DNA from: Alienimonas sp043951915
GTDB lineage: Bacteria > Planctomycetota > Planctomycetia > Planctomycetales > Planctomycetaceae
Assembly: GCF_043951915.1 (NCBI RefSeq)
Contig: NZ_JBINJD010000007.1
Coordinates: forward strand, 5,597-69,596
Reading direction: 5' to 3'
DNA length: 64,000 nt
Shown here piece after piece: positions 50,362 to 59,675 of the stretch; positions within the stretch are counted from its first letter, which is position 1, and every line of letters starts with the position of its first letter. Both the position numbers and the translations under genes were made by a program. The notes under the pieces were generated by a model. The model was not told the DNA's origin and did no database searches. It worked only from the letters and a program-made list of their open reading frames with translations.

Positions 50362-52950
50362 ATGGCTTCCCTGCCCGTCCTGAACGCGACGCCGACGACG
50401 GTCGACCCCGTCTGCGGGATGACCGTCCCGGCCGACGCCCCCCGCGTCGCCGAGCACGCCGGCGAGACCTACCGCTTCTGCTCCGACGGCTGCCGGGAGA
50501 AGTTCGTCGCCGACCCCGACCGCTACCTGGACCCCGCGGGCGCCGCGGAGTCGCGGGGCCGGACGGGCGGCGGGTGTTGCGGCGGCGGCGGGGCGAAGCC
50601 GGCGGCGGAACCCGCGGCGAAGAGTTGCTGCTCGACCGGCGCCACGGCCGACCGCCCGCCGGCACGTCGATCCAACGCCCGGGCCGCGGGAAAATACACC
50701 TGCGCCTGTCACCCGGAGGTCGTCGCCGACGGCCCCGGCGACTGCCCCAAGTGCGGCATGGCCCTGGAGCCGAGCGGCCCGCCGGTCAAAGCGGTCGGCG
50801 GCAAGACCGTCTACACCTGCCCGATGCACCCGCAGATCGAGCAGGACGCCCCCGGCGACTGCCCGATCTGCGGCATGGCCCTGGAGCCGAAAACCGTCGC
50901 CGTCCGCGGCGCCGAGGACGAGCCGGACGCGGAACTGGTCGACATGACCCGCCGGTTCTGGATCGGCCTGGCCCTGGGGGTTCCCGTCCTGCTGCTGGCG
51001 ATGGGGCCGATGATCGGCCTGCCGGTGCACGACTGGGTCGGCGCCCGGGTGTCGCAGTGGCTCCAGCTCGCCCTGGCGACGCCGATCGTGCTCTGGTGCG
51101 GCTGGCCGTTCTTCGTGCGGGGATGGAAGTCGGTCGTGAACCGCCACCTCAACATGTTCACGCTGATCGCCTTGGGCGTGGGCGCGGCGTACCTATACAG
51201 CGTCGCCGCCGTCGTCGCCCCGGGGCTGTTCCCGGAGAATTTTCGGGAGGAACACGGCGGGCTGATCGGCGTTTATTTCGAGGCGGCGGCGATGATCGTC
51301 GTGCTCGTGCTGCTCGGGCAGGTGTTGGAACTGCGGGCCCGCCGGAAGACCGGGGCGGCGCTGCGGGAACTGCTCTCCCTCGCCCCGCCCACCGCCCGGG
51401 TGGTGGACGAAGACGGCAACGAAAACGAGGTCCCGCTGGACGACGTGACCGCCGGCGCCCGCCTCCGCGTCCGGCCCGGCGAGAAGATCCCGACCGACGG
51501 CCGCGTGGTCGAGGGCGGCGGCGCCGTGGACGAGTCGATGGTCACCGGCGAGCCGGTCCCGGTCCGCAAGGAGGTCGGCGACGCGGTAATCGGCGGCACG
51601 GTCAACGGGTCCGGATCGCTGCTGATCGAGGCGGAACAGGTCGGCGAGAGCACCGTGCTCTCCCGCATCGTGGCCCTGGTGGCCGACGCCCAGCGGAGCC
51701 GCGCCCCGATCCAGCGGGTCGCGGACCGGGCCGCCGGCTATTTCGTGCCGTTCGTGCTGGCGGCGGCGGCGCTGGCGTTCGTCGTCTGGTGGGCGGTCGG
51801 GCCGGAGCCGGCGTTCGCCTTCGCCCTGGTCAACGCGGTCGCCGTGCTGATCGTCGCCTGCCCCTGCGCCCTGGGCTTGGCGACGCCGATGAGCGTGATG
51901 GTGGGCGTCGGCCGCGGCGCCCGGGAGGGCGTGCTGTTCAAGGACGCCGCCGCCCTGGAGACGCTGAAGGGCTGCGACGTGCTGGTCGTGGACAAGACCG
52001 GCACCCTGACCGCGGGCAAGCCGACGCTGACGGAGGTCCGCACCGCGGAGGGGTTCGAGGAGGCCGATTTGCTCCGCCTCGCCGCGGCGGTGGAGTCCCG
52101 CAGCGAGCACCCGCTGGCCCGGGCCGTCGTCGACGGCGCCGCGGACCGCGGCGCCGGCCGGGCCGGGGCGGCGGACTTCGAGTCCGTCACCGGCGGCGGA
52201 GTCGCCGCGACGGTCGAGGGGCGGCGGGTCCTGATCGGCACGCCGGCCCTGCTGGCCGACCGCGGGGTCGACCTGCCCGCCGAACTGACCGACGAGGCCG
52301 ACCGCCTGCGGGGCGAGGGCCGCACGGCCTTCTTCGTCGCCGTCGCCCCCTCCGCCGACGCCCCGCCGGCCGCCGCGGGGCTGCTGGCGGTCGCCGACCC
52401 GATCAAGGAGACCACCGCCGAGGCCGTCCGCGACCTGCACGCCTTGGGCCTGCGGATCGTGATGCTGACCGGCGACCACGAGGCGACCGCCCGGGCCGTG
52501 GCGCGACAATTAGAGATCGACGAGGTCGAGGCCGGCGTGAGCCCGGAGCGGAAGCACGACCGCGTGGCGGAGTTGAAGGCCGGGGGGGCGACCGTGGCGA
52601 TGGCCGGCGACGGCGTGAACGACGCCCCCGCCCTCGCCGCCGCGGACGTGGGCATCGCCATGGGCACCGGCACGGACGTGGCGATCGAGAGCGCCGGCGT
52701 GACGCTGGTGAAGGGCGACCTGCGGGGCATCGTCCGGGCGGTGCGGCTGAGCCGGGCGGTGGTGCGGAACGTCAAGCAGAACCTGTTCTTCGCCTTCGTG
52801 TACAACGCCCTGGGCGTGCCGATCGCCGCCGGGGCGCTGTACCCGCTGACCGGCTGGCTGCTCTCCCCGATGCTCGCCGCCGCCGCGATGAGCCTGTCCA
52901 GCGTCAGCGTGATCGGCAACGCCCTGCGACTGCGGGCGGGCTCCGACTGA
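50362..52950 (+). CDS. copA: Copper-exporting P1B-type ATPase with N-terminal YHS and HMBD motifs
   Basis: 862 residues. Instead of HMA domains the N-terminus carries a YHS motif (DPVCGMTV at 15-22, CSDGC at 40-44), two double-Cys clusters, and two heavy-metal-binding motifs (112-135, with the first partly altered to YTCACHPE; 151-174 YTCPMHPQI/CPICGMAL). The P1B core follows: TGE (395-397), CPC (500-502), phosphorylated Asp in DKTGT (544-548), HP (583-584) and GDGVND. It pumps Cu(I) or Ag(I) out of the cytoplasm at the cost of ATP. Operator H directly upstream puts it under CsoR-like control. Confidence 0.93.
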   Translation: MASLPVLNATPTTVDPVCGMTVPADAPRVAEHAGETYRFCSDGCREKFVADPDRYLDPAGAAESRGRTGGGCCGGGGAKPAAEPAAKSCCSTGATADRPPARRSNARAAGKYTCACHPEVVADGPGDCPKCGMALEPSGPPVKAVGGKTVYTCPMHPQIEQDAPGDCPICGMALEPKTVAVRGAEDEPDAELVDMTRRFWIGLALGVPVLLLAMGPMIGLPVHDWVGARVSQWLQLALATPIVLWCGWPFFVRGWKSVVNRHLNMFTLIALGVGAAYLYSVAAVVAPGLFPENFREEHGGLIGVYFEAAAMIVVLVLLGQVLELRARRKTGAALRELLSLAPPTARVVDEDGNENEVPLDDVTAGARLRVRPGEKIPTDGRVVEGGGAVDESMVTGEPVPVRKEVGDAVIGGTVNGSGSLLIEAEQVGESTVLSRIVALVADAQRSRAPIQRVADRAAGYFVPFVLAAAALAFVVWWAVGPEPAFAFALVNAVAVLIVACPCALGLATPMSVMVGVGRGAREGVLFKDAAALETLKGCDVLVVDKTGTLTAGKPTLTEVRTAEGFEEADLLRLAAAVESRSEHPLARAVVDGAADRGAGRAGAADFESVTGGGVAATVEGRRVLIGTPALLADRGVDLPAELTDEADRLRGEGRTAFFVAVAPSADAPPAAAGLLAVADPIKETTAEAVRDLHALGLRIVMLTGDHEATARAVARQLEIDEVEAGVSPERKHDRVAELKAGGATVAMAGDGVNDAPALAAADVGIAMGTGTDVAIESAGVTLVKGDLRGIVRAVRLSRAVVRNVKQNLFFAFVYNALGVPIAAGALYPLTGWLLSPMLAAAAMSLSSVSVIGNALRLRAGSD

Positions 52951-52986
52951 AGCACGAGGGACCGGCGCCCCGGGCGGTCCCCCCCG

Positions 52987-53685
52987 TCAATCGCAGGTCT
53001 CATCCTTTGACGGGCACGCGTACAGCCGCACCGGGACGCCGCCGTAGTCGGTGTCCCGCTCGTGTCGCAGACCGAGCTTTTCGAGCATCCGGATCGACGC
53101 GGCGTTGGCCGGTTCGACGATCGAGACCGTGCGGCGGAGGCCGAGCTCCTCCTCCGCGAAACGCAGGACGGCCGACGCCGCTTCCGTGGCGAGGCCCCGC
53201 CCTGCCGCCGGGGGGAAGACGCGGTAGCCGAGTTCGTGCTCCGGGCGGCCGTCGATCTGCAGCAGGGACAGGCCGACGATCCCCAGCGGTTCGCCGTCAT
53301 GCAGCGGCCAGATCACCCACGTGAGGTACGTCACCGCAATCTCCTTTGCCAGCATTTCCTCGCCCCGCCAACGGGGCAGCGACGGCTCGTTCCCGGGCCG
53401 TCCCATCTGCGACGCGAGGCGGTCGAGGTCTCGCGGGCTGAAGGGGCGGAGGACCACCCGGTCCGTCTTGAGCGTCCGGTCGCCGCCCCCGTCGAGGACC
53501 GCATTGTCGGGCAGAGCGTCTTGCTCACCGGCGGCCCGACCAAACCGACGGCGGACGGCTCGCACGACCCGCCGCGGGTTCGCGGCCCGGACGGCCAACC
53601 GGACCGCCACGCCGACTCGCTCCGAGGGGCTGCGGCGTGTCCAAAACCACCGCCGGATCTCGGATCGCTGTCGTGAATCGATCAT
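52987..53685 (-). CDS. GNAT-family N-acetyltransferase (RimJ/RimL type)
   Basis: 232 residues from ATG 53685. A basic N-terminal extension of about 65 residues (RRWFWTRRSPSERVGVAVRL) precedes KTDRVVLRPFSPRDLDRLAS. The acetyl-CoA loop is GYRVFPPAAGRGLATEAASA, then ASIRMLEKLGLRHERD. It is convergent with copA. It shares the unusual layout with the GNAT inside the CusBA operon; the substrate is unknown. Confidence 0.82.
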   Translation of the reverse strand: MIDSRQRSEIRRWFWTRRSPSERVGVAVRLAVRAANPRRVVRAVRRRFGRAAGEQDALPDNAVLDGGGDRTLKTDRVVLRPFSPRDLDRLASQMGRPGNEPSLPRWRGEEMLAKEIAVTYLTWVIWPLHDGEPLGIVGLSLLQIDGRPEHELGYRVFPPAAGRGLATEAASAVLRFAEEELGLRRTVSIVEPANAASIRMLEKLGLRHERDTDYGGVPVRLYACPSKDETCD

Positions 53686-53714
53686 AGGAGGGACCCGGTA
53701 CGGCGAACTGGGAC

Positions 53715-53753
53715 GGGGAACGCAGACGGGGAACGCAGACGGGGAACGCAGAC
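53715..53753. repeat. Three exact 13-bp tandem units
   Basis: GGGGAACGCAGAC occurs three times in a row upstream of the GNAT start, between it and the His-rich lipoprotein gene end. A short slippage-type array with no coding role. Confidence 0.9.
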
Positions 53754-53829
53754 GGGGGCCGGACGGCGGGCGAAGCCGCGGGGCGGGTCGACAGGCCGAA
53801 ACCCGACCGCCCCGCGGTTGCCCGCCGGC

Positions 53830-54374
53830 TCATTCCCCCTCGTGGCCGTGGGCGACCTCGGCGAAGTCGCCGGTGTAGGGGGTGCCGTCGATCAGGCCGC
53901 TGATCGTGCCCTCGTACTCCCTGACGACGCCCAGGCCCGGGTCGGTCCCGACGAACCGGGACGCCTTACCCTCCGGGTCGCCCTCCTGCGGGTCGGCGGT
54001 CAGTTCGACGTCGATCTCCGGCTCGACGATCGTCAGGCGGACCGACTCGGCGGCGATCGGGGCCGGGGTCTTCTCGTCGGGGCCGTGCAGGTAGACCGTC
54101 GCCTGCTGTCGGTCGTGGTCGACTGTGAACTCCGGGTGGAACTTGCCGCCGCCCCAGTCGGTCACGGTGCCGTCGTGCGGGCCGGCCCCGTGGCCGTGCT
54201 CGCCGGAGTGATCCCGGCCTTCGTCGGCGTGGTCGTGGTCGCCGTCGTGGGCGTGGTCGTCCGCGTGGTCGTCGGCGGCGACGGGGGTCGCTTCGTCGGC
54301 GGGTTCGTCGGGGCTGCAGCCGAGGACGGCGGCCGACAGGGTCAGGGCGGTCAGGGGGCAATGGGAAACTTCAT
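53830..54374 (-). pseudogene. His-rich metal-associated lipoprotein with frameshift in the signal peptide
   Basis: A well-placed AAGGAG and ATG (54374) give MKFPIAP, then stop. One base out of phase, the sequence continues LTALTLSAAVLGCSPDEP with a proper lipobox, so a single-base loss in the CCCCC run near 54354-54358 would explain it. The body carries His/Asp repeats (DDHADDHAHDGDHDHAD) and a beta-rich C-terminal domain (KFHPEFTVDHDRQQATVYLH) ending in HGHEGE. It is the last gene of the second RND operon. It is either inactivated or a base error; if restored, a periplasmic metal-binding lipoprotein of about 180 residues. Confidence 0.6.
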
Positions 54375-54446
54375 CGGGGTCACTCCTTGAGGGGAACAGC
54401 GGAGGGTGCGGCCGGGACCGTCCCGGCCGCGGGGGAACGGGTCGAA

Positions 54447-57400
54447 TCAGGCGGGGCTCGCGGCGTCGGCGGCGTGCGGGGCGTCGGTCAGGACGTCCTC
54501 GTCCGTGCCGCGGGCGAGGCGGGCGGCGTCTTTGCCGCTGAACCCCCAGAACAGGCCGGGGTGGACGAGGAACTCGCAGAAGGTCGAGGTCGTCAGCCCG
54601 CCGAGGATCACGGTGGCGACCGGGTAGAGGATCTCGCGGCCGGGCTCGTCCCCGCCGAGGACCAGCGGGATCAGGCCGATGCCGGCCGTCAGGGCCGTCA
54701 TCAGCACCGGGGCGAGCCGCTCGAGGCTGCCCCGGAGCACCGTCTCCTGCGTGAACGGCTGGCCCTCCTCGGACATCAGGTGCACGTAGTGGCTGACCAG
54801 CAGGATGCCATTGCGGACGGCGATCCCGCCCAGCGAGATGAATCCCACGAGGCTGGCCACCGTGAGCGTCTGGTCGGTGATCACCAGCGCCGCCACGCCG
54901 CCGATGAAGGCCGTCGGCAGGGCGTTGAGGATCTGCAGCACGATCCGCACCGACGGGAACGGGATCAGCAGGACTGCGAACACCCCCACGGTCGCCACGC
55001 CGGCGAGGATCAGGATCGTGCGGGTGGCCCGCTGCTGGCTCTCGAACTGGCCCCCGAACTCCACGAAGTAGCCGGGCGGCAGGTCCAGCGTGCCGTCCAG
55101 CCGGGCCCGAATCTCCTCAACGGCGGAGGCGAGGTCGCGGCCCTGCGTATTGCAGCGGACGACCATCCGCCGGCGGGCGTTCTCCCGGTTCACGGCGTTC
55201 GGGCCGACGCCGCGTTCGACGTCCGCCAGCTCCCGCAGCTCGACCTGCCCCCGCCCGCCGGGCAGGTCGACGCGGAGCCGCCCGAGGTTCGCGTAGTCCG
55301 TCCGCGACCGCTCCTCCAGCCGGACCAGCAGGTCGAACCGGCGGGAGCCCTCCAGCACCTCGGACACGACGTGCCCCTGCAGGGCCGTTTGCACGAGACC
55401 GGCGACCTCCGCCCGGGTCAGGCCGTAGAAAGCCAGGTCGTCCGGCCGCAGCCGGACGTGCAGCTCCTCGGTCATCTGGACCGGCTCGATGACGGGCGGG
55501 GTGACGCCGGGAACCTGGGACACCTCCGACTCGACCCGCTCCGCCAGCCGCTGGAGCGTGTCCAAGTCCTCGCCGTAGACCTTGATCGCGATCTGGGCGT
55601 AGACGCCCGAAATCATGTGGCTGATCAGGTGGGCCAGCGGCTGCTCGACCTCGATCCCCACCCCGGGGACCTCTTCGCGGAGGACTTCGAGCAGCTCGTC
55701 GATCGCCTCGTCCCGGTCCAGTTCGGAGTCGGGGTTCATGGCGAGGATGTACTCGCTGGCGTTGACCGGGGACGCGTGCTCGTCCAGCTCCGCCCGGCCG
55801 GTCCGGCGGACGAACGCCCGGATCGGGGCGCCGGGCCGGTCGGGGGCGACCTGCCGCTCCCGCAGCCGGCGGTCGATCAGCTCCGCCGCGGCGTTGGAGG
55901 CGTCCAGCGAGGCCCCCGGCGGGAGCGTGACGTTGATCTGCACGCTGCCCTCGTCGAACGCCGGCAGGAAGTTCCGGCCCAGCTGCGAGGCCTGCCAGCC
56001 GGCGACGGCCACGGCGACCCAGGTCAGGAACAGCAGCGTCGTCGGGGCCGCCATGCTCAGCCGGACCAGCGGCCGGGTCAGGGCCTTCAGGAGCCGGAGG
56101 AGCGGGCCGTCCGACTCCGCGTGCGTCGCCGGGGCGTTCGGCAGCAGGTAGTAGGACAGGACCGGCGTGACGGTCAGCGAGACCAGCAGCGAGGCGAGGA
56201 TCGAGGTGATGTACGCCACCCCCAGCGGGGCGAACAGCCGCCCCTCGACCCCGCCGAGGGCGAACAGCGGCAGGAAGACCAGGATCACCACCGCCGTGCC
56301 GAACACGATCGCCCCGCGGATCTCCCGGCTCGCCTCGTAGACGACCCGCAGCGGCGGGTGCGGCTTCTCGCGGGCGTTGTTCTCCTTGAGCCGTCGAAAA
56401 ATGTTCTCGACGTCGACGATCGCGTCGTCGACCAGCTCGCCCATCGCCACGGCGAGCCCGCCGAGGGTCATCACGTTGATGGACAGCTCGCTGCCGGACA
56501 GCCAGCTGATCAGCCGGAAGACCAGCGTGGTGATCACCAGCGACAGCGGGATCGCCGTCAGGGTGATGAAGGTCGTCCGCACGTTCAGCAGGAACAGGAA
56601 CAGGACGACGACGACCAGCCCGGCCCCGATCGCCAGCGCCTCGCCGACGTTGAACACCCCGCGGTCGATGAACCCGCGCAGCTGGAACAGGTCCGGCGTC
56701 ACGACGAGGTCCGCCTTCAGCGTGTCCTCCACGTCGGCCAGGGCGGCCTCGACGCGGTCGGTGAGCCCGCGGGTGTCGACGTGCGGCTGTTTGACGACGG
56801 TAAACACCACGCCCGGCCGGCCGTTCACGCTGCCGTCGCCGCGTTTGAACTCCGCCGCCTCGACCACCTCCGCGACCTGCCCCAGCAGCACGGGCCGGCG
56901 TTCGTTCTCGCCGACGGGCACGGTCTCCAGCTCCTCGACGACCCGCTCCGGCCGCGGGCCGAGCCGCCCGAGCACGCGGATCGGCCGCTCGGTCTCCCCG
57001 GTCACGGCGAACCCGCCGCTGGTGTTGATGTTGCTCTCGTGCAGGGCGTCCTCGACGTCCCGCAGCGAGACGCCGTACTCCAGCAGGGCCGCGGGGTCGA
57101 TGCGGACCTGGTACTGCTTGCGGTCCCCGCCGAGGACGAACGCCTCCGCCACGCCGGTCACCTTGCGGAGCCGGGGGCGGACGATCCAGTCGGCGATCGT
57201 CCGCAGCTGCCGGCGGCGTTCCGCGTCGGAGGCCAACCGCACCAGCCGGTCCCGGCCGTCCAAGGTCACGCGGACCGTCGGCGTCCCCTCTTCACGGTCG
57301 CCCCCGTCCGCGGCCCCGCCGACCGAACTCAGGCGTTCCAGCTCGACCCGCCGCCCCGTCGCCGGCTCGACGGCGGCGTCCGCGACGCGGGTCCAGGCGT

Positions 57401-57962
57401 CCGGCCGGCGGCGGTCGGCCGGCTCCCAGACGACGAAACGGTCGTCCGCCCCCTCCGGCAGGGCTTCGAGCAGCAGGCCCGTCCCGTCGATCGGGTACAG
57501 CTCCCCGCCCCAGGGGCCGGCCTGCCGGGAGAGCCCGGCGACGACGATCTGGCCCATGATGGAGGACGGCGGGGTCATCTGCGGCACGACGCCCTCGGGC
57601 ATCGCGCCGGCCAGCGTCGCCAGCCGCTCCTGCACGGTCCGGCGGGCGTCGCGGATCTCCGTATCCCAGCCGAACTCCACGTAGACGACGCTCAGCCCGG
57701 CGGTCGACTGGCTGCGGACGTCCTCCACCCCGGCCGCCCCCAAAAGGGCGATCTCCATGGGGTAGGTGACGAGCGTCTCCACCTCCTCGGTGGCCAGCCC
57801 GCGGGCCTCGGTCAGCAGGATCACCCGCGGGCGGTCGAGGTCCGGGAAGACGTCGATCGGCATCTGGGCGGCCAGCAGCGCCCCGTAGACGAGCGTGGCG
57901 ACGCACACGGCGAGCACCAGCACGCGGTTGCGGAGGGCGAAGCGGATGACGGCGTCGAGCAT
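54447..57962 (-). CDS. Second heavy-metal RND (HME-type) efflux pump
   Basis: 1,171 residues from ATG 57962. CzcA/CusA-like: MPIDVFPDLDRPRVILLTEA, then ATEEVETLVTYPMEIALLGA near the N-terminus. The TM4 signature NVMTLGGLAVAMGELVDDAI is followed by VDVENIFRRLKEN. TM10-11 reads SLVGFISLGGIAVRNGILLV. The Asp-Asp in GELVDDAI differs from the VDMGIIVSEN of the first pump, suggesting a different metal preference. An insertion of about 100 residues at about 155-255 is extra relative to the family. Its adaptor lies 13 bp upstream. Substrate unassigned (Cu, Zn, Co or Ag). Confidence 0.9.
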   Translation of the reverse strand: MLDAVIRFALRNRVLVLAVCVATLVYGALLAAQMPIDVFPDLDRPRVILLTEARGLATEEVETLVTYPMEIALLGAAGVEDVRSQSTAGLSVVYVEFGWDTEIRDARRTVQERLATLAGAMPEGVVPQMTPPSSIMGQIVVAGLSRQAGPWGGELYPIDGTGLLLEALPEGADDRFVVWEPADRRRPDAWTRVADAAVEPATGRRVELERLSSVGGAADGGDREEGTPTVRVTLDGRDRLVRLASDAERRRQLRTIADWIVRPRLRKVTGVAEAFVLGGDRKQYQVRIDPAALLEYGVSLRDVEDALHESNINTSGGFAVTGETERPIRVLGRLGPRPERVVEELETVPVGENERRPVLLGQVAEVVEAAEFKRGDGSVNGRPGVVFTVVKQPHVDTRGLTDRVEAALADVEDTLKADLVVTPDLFQLRGFIDRGVFNVGEALAIGAGLVVVVLFLFLLNVRTTFITLTAIPLSLVITTLVFRLISWLSGSELSINVMTLGGLAVAMGELVDDAIVDVENIFRRLKENNAREKPHPPLRVVYEASREIRGAIVFGTAVVILVFLPLFALGGVEGRLFAPLGVAYITSILASLLVSLTVTPVLSYYLLPNAPATHAESDGPLLRLLKALTRPLVRLSMAAPTTLLFLTWVAVAVAGWQASQLGRNFLPAFDEGSVQINVTLPPGASLDASNAAAELIDRRLRERQVAPDRPGAPIRAFVRRTGRAELDEHASPVNASEYILAMNPDSELDRDEAIDELLEVLREEVPGVGIEVEQPLAHLISHMISGVYAQIAIKVYGEDLDTLQRLAERVESEVSQVPGVTPPVIEPVQMTEELHVRLRPDDLAFYGLTRAEVAGLVQTALQGHVVSEVLEGSRRFDLLVRLEERSRTDYANLGRLRVDLPGGRGQVELRELADVERGVGPNAVNRENARRRMVVRCNTQGRDLASAVEEIRARLDGTLDLPPGYFVEFGGQFESQQRATRTILILAGVATVGVFAVLLIPFPSVRIVLQILNALPTAFIGGVAALVITDQTLTVASLVGFISLGGIAVRNGILLVSHYVHLMSEEGQPFTQETVLRGSLERLAPVLMTALTAGIGLIPLVLGGDEPGREILYPVATVILGGLTTSTFCEFLVHPGLFWGFSGKDAARLARGTDEDVLTDAPHAADAASPA

Positions 57963-57975
57963 TTGGATGTCCTGT

Positions 57976-59517
57976 TCAGTGGCTCGCGTGGACGGTGCCG
58001 TCGGCGTGCACGTGCACGCCCGGCATTTCGCCGCCGGCTTCCTGGGCCTTGAGCACCCGGTTCAGCGTCGCCGCCGACCCCTGGGCGAGGTACGCCGACT
58101 TCGGCACGCTGCCGTCGGCGGCGATCACGGTCCGCGTGCGGTCCTCGTGCAGCACCCGCACCGGCAGCCGCCGGAACAGGTCGCCGTTCTGCTGGAACAC
58201 GAACGCCTCCGGCCCCTCCCGCACGACCGCCTCCGAGGCCAGCGTGATCACGCCGTCGTACTCCTCCACCGGCACCCGCAGCCGGACCCGCTGGCCGGGC
58301 CGGAACCGCCACAGGGTGAACGTCTCGCCGTCCCGCTCGTAGGTGCGGGACTGGTTCTCCAGCGGCACGTAGAAGTCGAACGTGCGGCTCTCGGGGTCGA
58401 CCGTGTTGGCGAGGTGCCGGATGCGGAAGGTCTGGTCCAGCGGCGGCCAGTCGGCCGCCTCGTCCTCGGCGAACTCGATGTCGACGGGCCAGTTCCGCTC
58501 CGCGGCCCGGGCCAGCACGGCCGCCTCCCGCTTGAAGGCGTGCCCCTCGACGTACAGCGACCGGTGGTCCGCGAGCGTCGCCAGCAGTTGCCCGGCCTGC
58601 ACCTGCTGGCCCAGCTCCGCCGCCAGCGACTGCACCTCGAACCGGAACCCGCCGTCGTCCGCTCCCCCGCCGGCGGCCCCGTCGGCGGGACCTTCGGCCG
58701 GTTCGCCCTCCGCCGCCGCGGCCCGCTCGGCGAACGCGACGGGGTCGGCCGGCGGGGCGGCGTCGGCTTTCGGTTCGTCCTCCGCCTCCGCCGGCGGGGC
58801 GTACACGTCGACGGCTGAGACGAACCGGCCGCGGACGACGCCGGCGACCTGCTCCGGCGTCAGCCCGCGGGTGATCAGGTCGTGGTACTGGGCGGCGATG
58901 ACGCCTTCGAGCCGCCGCTCGACGCCCTCCGCCTCCTCCCGCCGGGCCCGCGTGCCGGCGTTCGTCTGTTCGAGCCGGCGGGCCCGTTCCAGCACGGGCT
59001 TGTTGATCTCCCGCTCGCGGACGGCCTGGAACAGCTCCTTCTGGGACTGCTGGAGGTACTCGCTGAACAGCCGCACGGTGAACAACCGGCCGCCCGGCGG
59101 GACGGTCTCGCCGGGGAAGGCGTAGACCTTCGCCACCGTGCCGACCGCCGGCGAGGTGACCCCGCGGTCCGTCACCCCCGGCCGGTCCGTCAGGACGCCG
59201 GGGACCGTCAGAGTGCGGGTGTACGTGCCGACCCGGACCGGGGCGACGGTCAGCCCGAGGTTCTGCCGGGCCTGCGGGCCGAGCTCCAGCATCTTCGGCC
59301 CGTCCGACTCCGCCGGGGCGGGCGGCGGCCCGCCGGCGGCGCTCTCGGCCGAGGGTTCGGCGGCGACCCAGCGGGCGGCCCACGCCCGGCCGGCGGGCGT
59401 GGCGAGGGCGACCCCCGCCGCCGCGACGGCGAGCAGGGCCACGCCGGCCGCCAGCCGGCGGGGCGTGAACACGGGGGTTCTTATCGTGCTTGTGGTACTG
59501 GCGGTTTGAGCGGACAC
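57976..59517 (-). CDS. RND periplasmic adaptor (HlyD/CzcB-like)
   Basis: 513 residues from GTG 59517. Membrane anchor at about 22-42; barrel-sandwich start KMLELGPQARQNLGLTVAPV, then TSPAVGTVAKVYAFPGETVP and a helical hairpin, SEYLQQSQKELFQAVREREI. An Ala/Pro/Glu-rich linker of about 50 residues (about 250-300) interrupts it. The C-terminus ends with HVHADGTVHASH, a possible metal site. The 13 bp between its stop and the pump start show one operon. No heavy-metal-binding motif of the CPMHP type is present, unlike the first adaptor. Confidence 0.87.
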   Translation of the reverse strand: MSAQTASTTSTIRTPVFTPRRLAAGVALLAVAAAGVALATPAGRAWAARWVAAEPSAESAAGGPPPAPAESDGPKMLELGPQARQNLGLTVAPVRVGTYTRTLTVPGVLTDRPGVTDRGVTSPAVGTVAKVYAFPGETVPPGGRLFTVRLFSEYLQQSQKELFQAVREREINKPVLERARRLEQTNAGTRARREEAEGVERRLEGVIAAQYHDLITRGLTPEQVAGVVRGRFVSAVDVYAPPAEAEDEPKADAAPPADPVAFAERAAAAEGEPAEGPADGAAGGGADDGGFRFEVQSLAAELGQQVQAGQLLATLADHRSLYVEGHAFKREAAVLARAAERNWPVDIEFAEDEAADWPPLDQTFRIRHLANTVDPESRTFDFYVPLENQSRTYERDGETFTLWRFRPGQRVRLRVPVEEYDGVITLASEAVVREGPEAFVFQQNGDLFRRLPVRVLHEDRTRTVIAADGSVPKSAYLAQGSAATLNRVLKAQEAGGEMPGVHVHADGTVHASH

Positions 59518-59675
59518 GGGGTTGTGCGGTCGGGGCGGCCGGGGGGACGAGGCCCCGCACGGACCGCCCGCGGACCGGGCGAATCGGGGGCCTCGGGAGA
59601 ACGGCCGACGTCAGCGACCCGCGTCGCCCGTTCGGCGACCCGCGAGACGAGAACTGTCGGCCGGAGCCCCGGCCC

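Noticed and set aside
50574..53324. 916-codon plus-strand frame overlapping copA
   Set aside because: It is an out-of-phase reading of copA, almost entirely Arg/Gly/Pro, with no ATPase motif in that frame.
53715..53753. Three 13-bp units considered as a regulatory array
   Set aside because: They are exact head-to-tail units with no symmetry and lie just before a GNAT gene; simple replication slippage is a sufficient explanation.
54387..58052. Very long open frame (1,221 codons) on the plus strand
   Set aside because: It runs antisense to the RND pump gene, is rich in Asp, Arg, Pro and Gly, and shows no fold-like pattern. It arises from GC-rich codon bias in the real gene.
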